From NCBI RefSeq assembly GCF_001908375.1, contig NZ_CP017241.1, positions 499,001 to 563,000 on the forward strand: a DNA stretch of 64,000 nt, in the 5' to 3' direction. Below the pieces are notes generated by a model that saw only the letters and a list, made by a program, of their open reading frames with translations, was not told the DNA's origin and did no database searches. Of the stretch, positions 9,066 through 17,356 are shown in pieces (the first letter of the stretch is position 1; each line of letters opens with the position of its first letter). The stretch is from Rhizobium etli 8C-3. Lineage in GTDB: Bacteria > Pseudomonadota > Alphaproteobacteria > Rhizobiales > Rhizobiaceae. A program made the translations under genes and the position numbers.

Positions 9066-9512
9066 TCAGCCGCGATAGACTTCATGCGGGTGCACGACGC
9101 CTTTCTTCAAAACTAGATTTCCATAAAGCCGGAATTCGGTTGTCGCGACGATATAGGCCGCCTTCCTGGCATGCTCGTAGAATGCGAAGCGTTCAAGCGG
9201 GGCGATCCGGAAATCGCCGGCCCGCCTGCTTACAATCTCCTGGAACTCGACGCACACCTCGGGCATGGCGCCGGGATCGCCCACGACCTCCATGCGCCAC
9301 GCTGTTTCCGGAACGAAAGTGTCGAGCGGCATATGCGCCAGGATCGCTTCGGCCATTTCGGTCGCCGTTACGCCATCGGCACGAATGACCTCCGGTCCCA
9401 TGGTGCTCGAGGGAAAGTTGGCGTCGGCGATGACGATGTCGTCGCCGTGCCCCATGCGCGCTATGGCACGCAGAAGATCCGGGCTGAGGACAGGATGAAT
9501 TCCTTTAAGCAT
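9066..9512 (-). CDS. RbsD/FucU-family sugar mutarotase
   Basis: Small cytoplasmic enzyme, 148 residues, that interconverts sugar anomers (L-fucose mutarotase-like). Start ATG 9512, with AAGGA upstream, gives the canonical MLKGIHPVLSPDLL N terminus; the longer frame to 9548 overlaps the preceding gene. Family motifs are GHGDDIVIADANFP and, near the end, FRLYGNLVLKKGVV. It starts 11 bases after the aldo/keto reductase stop, so the two are co-transcribed. Delivering the right anomer to a sugar dehydrogenase matches its position. Confidence 0.88.
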   Translation of the reverse strand: MLKGIHPVLSPDLLRAIARMGHGDDIVIADANFPSSTMGPEVIRADGVTATEMAEAILAHMPLDTFVPETAWRMEVVGDPGAMPEVCVEFQEIVSRRAGDFRIAPLERFAFYEHARKAAYIVATTEFRLYGNLVLKKGVVHPHEVYRG

Positions 9513-9522
9513 CGTCTGGTCC

Positions 9523-10542
9523 TTAAACGCGCACCGCGTCTTGGCCAAGCGGTGGCGCGACGAGTGTCAGGTGGTCGAATTCAGGAAAGATCGCATCGGG
9601 CAGCGCGGGCTCGAAGAGCTCCATGTTGCGCCTGAGGCTGGATGCCTTCGCCGTACCGATCAGCACGGAAGAAACGGCTGGTTCGCGCAGCGGGAATTGC
9701 AGCGCCGGGGCGGCGAGCACAACGCCGTGGCGTCTGGCGATCTCTTCCATCGCGCCCACCTTGGCAAGGACTTCAGGTGTCGCGGGCATGTAGTCGAAAT
9801 GTGAGCCCGGCACCGGGCCGGTCGCAAGGATGCCGGAGTTGAAGACGCCGCCGACAACCAGAGACGTGCCCTTCCTGCGGCAGAGCGGCAGGAGCTCTGC
9901 CACAGCGGAGCGATCGAGCAAGGTATACCGCCCGGCCAACAGGATGACGTCGATGTCGGCGTTGCCCATGACGTCCAGACAGACAGGAACCTCGTTGACG
10001 CCCAGGCCGAAAGCCTTGATCGCGCCCGATGACTTCAGCTGTTCCAGCGCCTTGATGCCGGAATTGAGAAAATTCTTCAGGTGGACCGCATTCTTTTCGG
10101 CACCGTGCGTGTAGCTGCCGATGTCGTGGACGTAAAGAATATCCACGCGATTGAGCCCCAGCCGCGCATAGCTGAAATCGATCGATCGCATGATGCCGTC
10201 ATAGGAATAGTCGTAGTCGGCGTCGAAGGAGAGTGGATCGACATAGCTGTAGTCCGGCACCGTACCAGTCGGCACGGGCCGCAAAAGCCGGCCCACCTTG
10301 GTCGAGAGCACATATTCGTTCTCGGGCTTTGCCCTCAGGAAATCTCCCACGTGACGCTCGGCAAGGCCGAGGCCATACCAGGGCGCCACGTCGAAATAGC
10401 GGATGCCGCTTTCCCAAGCCGCTTCCAGCGTTTCCATTGCCTGTTGGCGCGGGCAGGCACGGTAAAGGCCCCCCAGAGCCGCGGCACCGAAGCTGACTTC
10501 GGTGACCGTGAGTTCCGTCTTGCCGATTTTCCTCGTCTTCAT
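9523..10542 (-). CDS. Aldo/keto reductase, D-threo-aldose (L-fucose) 1-dehydrogenase-like
   Basis: NAD(P)-dependent oxidoreductase of the AKR superfamily, 339 residues from ATG 10542, which follows GGGAGGGA. The catalytic tetrad is visible: Asp and Tyr in YFDVAPWYGLGLAERHVG, Lys in LSTKVGRLL, His in ILYVHDIG. The overall pattern (GAAALGGLYRACP, then the PWYGLG-type catalytic segment) fits bacterial L-fucose/galactose-type 1-dehydrogenases that oxidise the aldose to a lactone. It lies between the UxaA-type dehydratase (29 bases upstream) and the mutarotase (11 bases downstream). The exact sugar is inferred. Confidence 0.82.
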   Translation of the reverse strand: MKTRKIGKTELTVTEVSFGAAALGGLYRACPRQQAMETLEAAWESGIRYFDVAPWYGLGLAERHVGDFLRAKPENEYVLSTKVGRLLRPVPTGTVPDYSYVDPLSFDADYDYSYDGIMRSIDFSYARLGLNRVDILYVHDIGSYTHGAEKNAVHLKNFLNSGIKALEQLKSSGAIKAFGLGVNEVPVCLDVMGNADIDVILLAGRYTLLDRSAVAELLPLCRRKGTSLVVGGVFNSGILATGPVPGSHFDYMPATPEVLAKVGAMEEIARRHGVVLAAPALQFPLREPAVSSVLIGTAKASSLRRNMELFEPALPDAIFPEFDHLTLVAPPLGQDAVRV

Positions 10543-10571
10543 CTTCCCTCCCCGTGAAGAGCCGGTCTTTG

Positions 10572-12074
10572 CTAGAGCGTCGCGCCCAAATGCCACGGTA
10601 CAAACTCGTTGTCGCCGTAGCCGAACTCCTCGCTTTTCGTCTTCTTGCCGGAAGCCGTATCGATGATCAGGTCGAAAATTTCGCGCCCCTTGCCGCTGAT
10701 CGTCGCATCGCCGGTGGCGATCGTTCCGCAATCGATATCCATGTCCTCTTCCATCGAAGCATAAAGCGCCGAGTTGCTGGAGAGCTTGATCGAGGGCGCG
10801 GGACGGCAGCCGAAACAGCTGCCGCGGCCGGTGGTAAACGCGATCAAGTTCGCTCCGCCTGCAACCTGACCCGTTGCCGAAACCGGGTCGTATCCGGGCG
10901 TATCCATGAAAACGAGTCCGGGCGCAGTTACACGTTCGGCATAGCTGTAGACTGCCGTCAGCGGAGACCGGCCGCCCTTGGCGACTGCGCCGAGCGATTT
11001 TTCAAGAATGGTCGTCAATCCGCCGCGCTTGTTACCGGGCGAGGGGTTGTTGTCGAGCGAGGCGCCATGCAGTCCGACATATTTCTCCCACCAGGCGATC
11101 TTGTCGTCGAGCTTTTTGGCCACCTCCTCGTTGATCGCGCGGCTACGCAGCAGGTGTTCGGCGCCGTAGATTTCCGAGGTTTCGGAAAGGATCGCGGTAC
11201 CGCCGGCTGCGGCCAGCAGATCGGCTGCCACGCCGAGCGCCGGATTGGCGGTAATACCCGAAAAGCCATCCGACCCACCGCATTGCAGGCCGATGATGAT
11301 TTCGCTGATGGGGATCGGCGTGCGGCGCTCCCTGCCGACATCGGCGGCGATCTCCCGGAGCATCCCCATGGCGCGTTCGACGGCCCGTCGCGAGCCGCCG
11401 GCGTCTTGAATGTTGAAGTGCCGCTTGGCGTCGCCGGCACCGCTTTGGCCGTAGAGCGTCAGCTGGTTTACTTCGCAGCCAAGGCCGATCATCAGCACGC
11501 CACCGAAATTGACATGGCGGGTGTAGCCGGCAAGCGTGCGGTGAAGGACCGACATGCCGTCACCGGTCGAGCTCATGCCGCAGCCCTGGTCATGCACGAT
11601 CGGCACGAAGCCGTCGATGCCGTCGTAGGAAGGCAGGATGGTGCGATTGGCCTCGTCTGCAATCGCACGGCAGACGGTGGTGGAACAGTTCACGCTGGCG
11701 ATGATGCCGATATAGTTGCGGGTGGCCGCCCGGCCATCCGCGCGGCGATAACCCGTAAACGTACGCGCGCGGTCTTGCGCGCTCGCCGCTTCCGGCGCCG
11801 AATTTGCAGTTGCCGCCAGGCGGTCGTTCTCGAAATGCAGGTTATGGCTATGGACATGATCGCCGGCCTTCACCTCGGCAGTCGTGCGGCCGATCGCCTG
11901 GCCATATTTCACCACGGGCGTGCCGAGCGGGATGTCGGCGATCGCGACCTTGTGGCCGGGTTCGATTTTCTGCCGGGTCTGGATACCTGCGACGGTCGCT
12001 CCGGCTTCGATCGAGGCCGTTGCGACGGCGACGTTGTCTCCCGCAGACAGGATGAGCCAAGGCAGTTTGTCCAA
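10572..12074 (-). CDS. UxaA-family altronate/galactarate-type dehydratase
   Basis: Iron-dependent sugar-acid dehydratase of the UxaA/GarD family, 500 residues. A TTG start at 12074 is preferred: AGGGAG lies seven bases upstream and the length then matches the family. The longer ATG frame to 12122 runs into the promoter. An N-terminal SAF domain (about residues 1-85) is followed by the catalytic part with Cys-rich motifs SVNCSTTVCRAI, HDQGCGMSSTG, GLGCEVNQ, and GLQCGGSDGFSGITANPALG. First gene of the enzyme operon. It would dehydrate an aldonate to a 2-keto-3-deoxy acid. Altronate, galactonate, fuconate and similar acids all remain possible. Confidence 0.87.
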   Translation of the reverse strand: MDKLPWLILSAGDNVAVATASIEAGATVAGIQTRQKIEPGHKVAIADIPLGTPVVKYGQAIGRTTAEVKAGDHVHSHNLHFENDRLAATANSAPEAASAQDRARTFTGYRRADGRAATRNYIGIIASVNCSTTVCRAIADEANRTILPSYDGIDGFVPIVHDQGCGMSSTGDGMSVLHRTLAGYTRHVNFGGVLMIGLGCEVNQLTLYGQSGAGDAKRHFNIQDAGGSRRAVERAMGMLREIAADVGRERRTPIPISEIIIGLQCGGSDGFSGITANPALGVAADLLAAAGGTAILSETSEIYGAEHLLRSRAINEEVAKKLDDKIAWWEKYVGLHGASLDNNPSPGNKRGGLTTILEKSLGAVAKGGRSPLTAVYSYAERVTAPGLVFMDTPGYDPVSATGQVAGGANLIAFTTGRGSCFGCRPAPSIKLSSNSALYASMEEDMDIDCGTIATGDATISGKGREIFDLIIDTASGKKTKSEEFGYGDNEFVPWHLGATL

Positions 12075-12130
12075 TTGTCTTCTCCCTGAAAAACGCGCCT
12101 GCTGCGTGGGCAAAATGCGCATTGATTTTG

Positions 12131-12148
12131 TTTTTTATCTACAATAAA
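12131..12148. promoter_or_regulatory. Second operator, in the dehydratase operon promoter
   Basis: TTTTTTATCTACAATAAA aligns without gaps to the perfect palindrome at 8921, with 15 of 18 identities. It overlaps the predicted -10 region of the minus-strand promoter and lies within the divergent gap before the GntR-type gene, so it could also mediate autoregulation. Confidence 0.65.
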
Positions 12149-12162
12149 CATTTTCAAGTCAA
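12140..12162 (-). promoter_or_regulatory. Predicted promoter of the dehydratase operon
   Basis: Minus-strand TTGACT (12162-12157) is a good -35 hexamer; a GATAAA-like -10 begins about 17 bases on and overlaps the operator. The weak -10 and operator overlap suggest repression rather than high constitutive expression. Confidence 0.4.
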
Positions 12163-12305
12163 CGGGAATATTGTTCCTGTGGGCAAGGGAGGCAAACAGC
12201 CGCAGATGGTCAGAAAATAGAATAAAGGTCGCATTCGAGTAGCTCCTGCGCTTGGGATTTTGCGGTTTTGCAAAGTTCAAAGACGCGAGGAAAGAGCGGG
12301 GTGGC

Positions 12306-13211
12306 ATGGCAAGGCAGAACACGGTCTTCAAGGAAGCCTATAACAGGTATGCTGCCGCACTGCGCCCGGATGCCGCCTTGCCTTCCGAACCCGAAATCGC
12401 CGCCCAGCTCGGCATCAGCCGCAGCACGGCCCGCGCGATTTTGACCCGCCTCAACGATGAAGGCATCATCCGCTGGAACAAGCGCCAGAAGATCGTCCTG
12501 CGCGTTCCCACGGAAAAGGATTTCTTTCCGTCCGAAGAGACGGATTCGCTGCACGATATCATCGAGCGCAGCTTCATGCAGCGCATCCTGTCCGATGATG
12601 CCGCGCCCGGCATGCAGATCAACGAGCTGGAACTGGCTCGCGAGATCGGCACCGGCACGACGAGCGTGCGCGAATTTTTGATCCGTTTCTCGCGCTTCGG
12701 CCTCATCGAAAAGCGACCGAACAGCCACTGGATCCTGAAAGGTTTCACCCGCGAATTCGCACTGGAACTTGCCGATGTCCGCGAAATGTTCGAGCTCCAT
12801 TCGGCCGCCGAATTCGGCAAGCTGCCGCCCGAAAACGAAGCATGGGCGGCATTGGCCGACATCAAGGCCGAGCATCTTGCGATGCTCGACGATTTCGACG
12901 CACGCTACAAGGAATTCTCGGCCCTCGACGAGCGGTTCCATCTCCTGATCCACGGTGCGGCGAAAAACCGGTTCATCGCCGACTTCTATGACGCGATCGC
13001 GATCATCTTCCACTATCACTACCAGTGGAACAAGGCTTTCGCCCGCCAGCGCAACGGACGCGCCATTCACGAGCATCTCGACTATATCGCCGCACTCGAA
13101 TCACGCGATCAGGCGGCGATCGACTTTTCCTGCCGCCTGCATCTGCGTTCTGCGCGCCAGACCCTCCTTCAGTCGCTGCCGCAAAATCCTGCCGGGCAGT
13201 CTCCAGCTTAG
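12306..13211 (+). CDS. GntR-family regulator with two winged-helix segments and FCD domain
   Basis: DNA-binding regulator, 301 residues from ATG 12306. The first GntR winged helix is at residues about 27-60 (LPSEPEIAAQLGISRSTARA). A second helix-turn-helix-like segment is at about 104-136 (INELELAREIGTGTTSVREF). An all-helical FCD-like effector domain fills residues about 148-290. The double DNA-binding arrangement is unusual; most FadR-type proteins have one. It is divergent from the dehydratase operon and next to the operator pair, so it is the prime candidate for the local repressor, probably released by a pathway intermediate. Confidence 0.82.
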   Translation: MARQNTVFKEAYNRYAAALRPDAALPSEPEIAAQLGISRSTARAILTRLNDEGIIRWNKRQKIVLRVPTEKDFFPSEETDSLHDIIERSFMQRILSDDAAPGMQINELELAREIGTGTTSVREFLIRFSRFGLIEKRPNSHWILKGFTREFALELADVREMFELHSAAEFGKLPPENEAWAALADIKAEHLAMLDDFDARYKEFSALDERFHLLIHGAAKNRFIADFYDAIAIIFHYHYQWNKAFARQRNGRAIHEHLDYIAALESRDQAAIDFSCRLHLRSARQTLLQSLPQNPAGQSPA

Positions 13212-13235
13212 GCAGGCGCTGTCGCCCGCGTGCAA

Positions 13236-13997
13236 CTAATGGGCGGTATAGGCCCCGTCCACGAGATGGTAGCTTCCAGTGATGAAGCTTGCCTGTTCGG
13301 ACAGAAGGAAGCAAACGAGGGCTGCGACTTCCTCGGGCCTGCCGCGCCTGCCCATCGGTTGAAGCGCTTCCATGCGCCGACTTCCCGCAATCGCAATGTG
13401 CTCGGTCAGAAGCGGTGTTTCGATCCAGCCGGGGCCGACGGAATTGATGCGGATGCCAAATCTCGCATATTCGATCGCGGCGACCTTGGTGAGGCCGACA
13501 ACCCCGTGCTTGGCGGCCGTATAGGCTGCTGTGAATGGCAATCCAACCGAACCAAGGGCGGAGGACATGTTGACGATGGCCCCTCCGCCGCGTTGCAGCA
13601 TGGCGGCGATCTCATGCTTCATGCAGTAGAAAACGCCGTTCAGGTTGACGTTCATCAGGTTGTGCCAATTGTCGAGCGGGTAGTCTGCCGTCGCCTTTCG
13701 GGGGCCGTCTACGCCTGCGTTGTTAACCGCCAGATGCAGACCGCCGCACGTCTCGACAGTGTAGCCGATCAGCTTTTCCACAGCCCCGGCGTCGGTGACG
13801 TCGACGGCAAAGTCACGCGCCCGCCCACCCACCGAACGAATCTCCGCGGCAAGGTTGCGTGCGGAGTCAGCATCGAGGTCGGCAACGACAACTTCTGCTC
13901 CCTCGTCGGCGAGCTGCCGGCAAATGGCTGCACCTATACCGGACCCTCCGCCGGTTACGAGCGCGACTTTCCCCGTAAAGTCAGGCGTCGTCATCAT
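13236..13997 (-). CDS. Short-chain dehydrogenase/reductase of the sugar locus
   Basis: Classical SDR oxidoreductase, 253 residues. Two adjacent ATGs (13997, 13994) follow GAGGAG; the second has the better spacing. The nucleotide-binding motif is TGGGSGIG, with NNAG, the active-site Ser in MSSALGSVG and YTAAK. Its 3' end faces the GntR-type gene, 24 bases away. In the non-phosphorylative L-fucose route an SDR oxidises 2-keto-3-deoxy-fuconate at C4; this gene could fill that role, but the assignment rests only on neighbourhood. Confidence 0.85.
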   Translation of the reverse strand: MMTTPDFTGKVALVTGGGSGIGAAICRQLADEGAEVVVADLDADSARNLAAEIRSVGGRARDFAVDVTDAGAVEKLIGYTVETCGGLHLAVNNAGVDGPRKATADYPLDNWHNLMNVNLNGVFYCMKHEIAAMLQRGGGAIVNMSSALGSVGLPFTAAYTAAKHGVVGLTKVAAIEYARFGIRINSVGPGWIETPLLTEHIAIAGSRRMEALQPMGRRGRPEEVAALVCFLLSEQASFITGSYHLVDGAYTAH

Positions 13998-14261
13998 GTT
14001 TCTCCTCATTTCCCCTGCCTCTAGTCGAGCAGAGGCATGCCATCGATGCAAGACCTTTCATGAGCGCAAGCAACGGCAGCCGCCCGTTCTGCTTCACCCT
14101 GAACGCTTCCGGTTGGTCAGCGCCCCGGCCCTTGAGGGACGGCGGCGCAGGTTCAAGGTGGACGAGGGCGTTTGCAGCTTTCACCTTTGGCGCGAGGCTT
14201 GGCCGGCTGGCGCCGGGATGTTAAGACAAGAACAGGGTCGATGATTGCTTAGCAGGTAGAG

Positions 14262-14849
14262 ATGGAAAAAAAACATGTTGCGCGCCGGGGGCTCCTGCTG
14301 GGCGGTCTGGCGTTGATGGTATCTGGATGTGCATCAACGACGGGATGGCAGGTGGGGTCGATGTTTTCGTCGACGCCGCGAATCAGTTCTCGTTACCGGC
14401 GGCGGCGCGTGCCATACGACGGAAGCGAGCCGCCTGGAACGATCGTGGTCAACACCTACGAGCGCTACCTTTATCTGGTCGAAGGCGGCGGCGAGGCCCT
14501 GCGCTATGGCGTTGCAGTCGGCGAGGAGGGGCTGACGCTCAAGGGAAGGGCGACCGTCGGGCGGAAGGCGGAGTGGCCCTCATGGATGCCCACAGCCAGC
14601 ATGATTCGGCGCAAACCGCACCTGGCGCAGTATGCGGGCGGTGTTTCGGGCGGACCCCATAATCCCCTTGGCGCCGCTGCCCTTTATCTCTACAGGGGCG
14701 GACAGGACACCTTGTTCCGGCTGCATGGAACGAACGAGCCCTGGCTGATCGGGCAGGCGGTTTCCAATGGATGCATTCGCTTGACCAACGAGGACATCGT
14801 AGACCTCTACAGCAGGACTCCGGTGGGCACGCCAGTATTGGTCATATGA
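14262..14849 (+). CDS. L,D-transpeptidase (YkuD) lipoprotein
   Basis: Peptidoglycan cross-linking or anchoring enzyme, 195 residues. A lipoprotein signal ends in VSGC at residues 20-23, so it is predicted to be lipid-anchored in the periplasm. The YkuD domain starts near GTIVVNTYERYLYLVE and carries the catalytic HGTNEPW and SNGCIRL motifs (His and Cys intact). A second YkuD protein is encoded at 25230. The ATG is preceded by GGTAGAG. It stands alone, with 264 bases upstream and 169 downstream. Confidence 0.92.
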   Translation: MEKKHVARRGLLLGGLALMVSGCASTTGWQVGSMFSSTPRISSRYRRRRVPYDGSEPPGTIVVNTYERYLYLVEGGGEALRYGVAVGEEGLTLKGRATVGRKAEWPSWMPTASMIRRKPHLAQYAGGVSGGPHNPLGAAALYLYRGGQDTLFRLHGTNEPWLIGQAVSNGCIRLTNEDIVDLYSRTPVGTPVLVI

Positions 14850-15018
14850 TGCTTACATTTTGCAACGATAACGCCACGGTCTGTTAGGCATTATGGGGCG
14901 CTGGAGGTTGCGCAGAGGCAAGGTGTGTCCTTTCTGCACTTGGCTTAGGCGTATTTTGCGGCTATTAGTAGAAGCGTTGCCTTCGATAACCTATTCCGTG
15001 CTAAGGAGAGGACTACTG

Positions 15019-15156
15019 ATGAGCAGAATTCTGATCATGTGCCTAGTTGCGTTGTTTTCCGTTGCAAGCTTGAGCGCTTGCGGGTCGATCGGTAAGGGCA
15101 AGGGGAAAGCCCCGCCGCCCGTAGCGGAAACGGCACCGGCACCAGTATATAAGTAG
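15019..15156 (+). CDS. Small lipoprotein, 45 residues
   Basis: Tiny predicted lipoprotein with an excellent AAGGAG site upstream of ATG 15019. The hydrophobic signal MSRILIMCLVALFSVASLSA is followed by Cys at residue 21 (LSAC lipobox). The mature part is only about 25 residues, with a Gly-Lys run and a Pro-rich tail. It resembles the small entericidin-like or LptM-like lipoproteins common in proteobacteria, but no family can be named safely. Confidence 0.75.
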   Translation: MSRILIMCLVALFSVASLSACGSIGKGKGKAPPPVAETAPAPVYK

Positions 15157-15310
15157 CAACTAACTGTTGCTGAATGGGAGGGGGCATTCGTGGCCCTTCC
15201 CCACGTCGTGCAGTCCGGGCTGGACCTGCCTTGCAGCTTGCAGCGCAAAGATTGGCGTCAAGCGGGGCATGCGTCGATGCTCGCTCGATACCGGGAGATG
15301 AAGTGTAGCG

Positions 15311-15892
15311 ATGACGCTTGCAAAGGGCCGTCTATCACTTGTAATTCTATTCGCTCTCGCGCTTACATCATGCCAGACAGAAGACAAGCCACCGCAGCCG
15401 CGTTTCGTTTCGGATGCGCGGGGGGGCTATGTCAGCGAATCATCGCAGAAAACAGATGGCCAGTACTTTGTCGAATTCCGCTCGCGCTACGCGCTGAGCT
15501 ACGGCCACACCTACGTGATATTCGGGCGGTTGAACAAAGCTGGCGGGATGGTCAATCCGGAGGTCGCGGGGCTTGCTCCGGCGACCAACGATACCGGCCC
15601 CTACGTGCTCGGCCACTTCGTGCCGGTACCGGCCGAAACCGGGGCCAGTGACGGCGACCTGGAGGAGGCCTACAGGTCGGCGAGCTGGCGCGTTCTTCTC
15701 ACTCCATCCGAATACAATGAAACCGTTGCCTTCATCCGCAAGCTGAAGGCCAAATCCAAGTTCTGGCAGGCTACGGTTTACAACTGCAATGCTTTCGTAG
15801 CAGAAATCGCTCGCTCGATGGGCTATAAGGCCCCCAGCATCTGGCTCCGTCCGCAAGAATTCGTGACGCAGCTTCGCGAAATGAATACGTAA
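15311..15892 (+). CDS. Lipoprotein with possible permuted papain-like (NlpC/P60-type) fold
   Basis: Predicted lipoprotein, 193 residues, with lipobox LTSC at residues 18-21. I do not recognise an assigned family. Two segments look catalytic: YGHTYVIFGRLN near residues 64-75 and YNCNAFVAEIARSMGY near 157-172. A His segment before a Cys segment in NC-x-x-(F/V) context is the arrangement of circularly permuted NlpC/P60 and LRAT-like hydrolases. That similarity is my inference from motif order. It sits among cell-envelope genes. Confidence 0.7.
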   Translation: MTLAKGRLSLVILFALALTSCQTEDKPPQPRFVSDARGGYVSESSQKTDGQYFVEFRSRYALSYGHTYVIFGRLNKAGGMVNPEVAGLAPATNDTGPYVLGHFVPVPAETGASDGDLEEAYRSASWRVLLTPSEYNETVAFIRKLKAKSKFWQATVYNCNAFVAEIARSMGYKAPSIWLRPQEFVTQLREMNT

Positions 15893-15969
15893 GTGCGAGG
15901 CGGGCAAGCTGTTATACCGATTCTCCATCCAGTCGGTTGCAGGACGCAGAAGGGCTCTGGAGACTTAAA

Positions 15970-16557
15970 TTGAGCATAGCTGTTGTCGGCAAGATCCTGT
16001 GGGTGCTCGGCGTCGTTGCCTGGTATGTCATCCGATATCCTTTCGAGCGCCGCGCCAAGCGCGTGCGTGTCGTCAGTCACCGCCGTTCGTCCATCGAGAA
16101 GATCGGGCTTGCCTCGGCGCTGCTCGGTCTTGCTATCGTGCCGGGGTTCTATGTCGCCACCGGCATGCCGCAAGCAGCCGATTATCCCGCCAGCGCCCTG
16201 GCGGTGGCCGTCGGAGCGGTGCTCTTTGCCGCCGCCATGTGGGTCTTTCGCAGGACCCACAAGGAACTCGGCCGCAACTGGTCGATCACGCTGGAGATTC
16301 GCGACCAGCATCAACTGATTTCCAGCGGTCCCTACGCTTTCGTCCGCCATCCCATGTACTCGTCTTTCCTGCTGATGGGCCTCGGCCAGGCTTTTCTGCT
16401 GTCGAACTGGTTCGTCGGGCTGGCTGGCCTGGTTGGCTTTGCAGTCCTATTTTTTCTGCGGGTGGACAAGGAAGAGCGTATGATGTTGGAAATTTTCGGT
16501 CCGCAGTATCGCGCCTATATGGACAGGACCAAGCGGATTATTCCCTTTCTTTACTAG
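15970..16557 (+). CDS. Isoprenylcysteine carboxyl methyltransferase-like membrane protein
   Basis: Integral membrane methyltransferase-type protein, 195 residues with about five hydrophobic segments. TTG 15970 is preferred because GGAG lies seven bases upstream; an earlier TTG at 15937 is possible. The ICMT/PEMT signature is clear: SSGPYAFVRHPMYSSFLLMG followed by KEERMMLEIFGPQYRAYMDR. In eukaryotes ICMT methylates prenylated proteins; bacterial members act on unknown small molecules or lipids. It ends seven bases before the acyltransferase-like gene and looks translationally linked to it. Confidence 0.82.
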   Translation: MSIAVVGKILWVLGVVAWYVIRYPFERRAKRVRVVSHRRSSIEKIGLASALLGLAIVPGFYVATGMPQAADYPASALAVAVGAVLFAAAMWVFRRTHKELGRNWSITLEIRDQHQLISSGPYAFVRHPMYSSFLLMGLGQAFLLSNWFVGLAGLVGFAVLFFLRVDKEERMMLEIFGPQYRAYMDRTKRIIPFLY

Positions 16558-16564
16558 AGGAGGC

Positions 16565-17356
16565 ATGATGCGGGGCCGTATCATCAAGCTTTCGGCGGCA
16601 CGGCGCCTTGTCGGAGATCTGATGCGGTTCTCGATCGGAGTACCACGGGTCACCGTGCAGCGGCAGATGAACCTTGCCCCGCTTCAGAAGGCCAGAATGG
16701 CCCAGCCGAGCAGGCCGTCCTGGACCGTACTCTTCTTGAAGGGATACGCGCTTCTCTCCCGGGAGACACCGGACCTCAGGCGCGCTTACATCAAGTTCCC
16801 GAGAGCTCAGCTCTACGAGTATCCAGAAAGCGTGGCCTCGATTGCCCACGAGCGCGAACATGACGGCGAGCGGATCGTCCTGCTGAGCTCCATCAAGGCC
16901 CCCGAGCGGCGGCCGATCGCCGAACTCGAAGCCTTGATCCAGGTGGCGCGCTCGCGCCCGGTCCTGGAAATCAAGGAGTTCCGGCGTGCATTGAAGTTCG
17001 CCCGCGCACCGGCGCCTTTGAGGTGGCTGTTGATGTGGCTCGGGCTGAACATCGGGCGGCAGCGTGCCCGCCGGTTCGGCACTTTCCAGCTGTCGGTCTA
17101 TTCCGGTCTCGGGGCAGAGTCCCTCAACCCTCTTTCGCCTTTGACCACGCTCTTCAACTACGGCCCGATCTCGGCAGATGGATCGGTCACGGTCCGGATC
17201 CACTACGACCATAGGGTCATGGATGGTGCCAATGTCGCGCGGGCGCTGGAACGGTTCGAAAAGATATTGAACGGCGAAGTCGCCAGCGAAGTGAAGAGCA
17301 TCGCCCCACAGGGTGCTGCCGCTCTCGATAAGACGGCTTCAGGGACGGCAATATGA
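16565..17356 (+). CDS. Free-standing 2-oxoacid dehydrogenase E2-type acyltransferase domain
   Basis: 263-residue protein matching only the catalytic domain of dihydrolipoyl acyltransferases. The lipoyl and subunit-binding domains are absent. The catalytic motif DHRVMDG is intact near residues 218-224, in the typical context VRIHYDHRVMDGANVARALE, and an upstream NYGPISADGSVTV segment fits the trimer fold. No E1 or E3 genes are near, so it is unlikely to serve a 2-oxoacid dehydrogenase complex. It may use acyl-CoA in the manner of chloramphenicol acetyltransferase. It is packed between the methyltransferase-like gene and an SDR (4-base ATGA overlap). Confidence 0.82.
   Translation: MMRGRIIKLSAARRLVGDLMRFSIGVPRVTVQRQMNLAPLQKARMAQPSRPSWTVLFLKGYALLSRETPDLRRAYIKFPRAQLYEYPESVASIAHEREHDGERIVLLSSIKAPERRPIAELEALIQVARSRPVLEIKEFRRALKFARAPAPLRWLLMWLGLNIGRQRARRFGTFQLSVYSGLGAESLNPLSPLTTLFNYGPISADGSVTVRIHYDHRVMDGANVARALERFEKILNGEVASEVKSIAPQGAAALDKTASGTAI

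Noticed and set aside
10554..12089. 511-codon plus-strand open frame
   Set aside because: Antisense to the UxaA-type dehydratase with its conserved Cys motifs.
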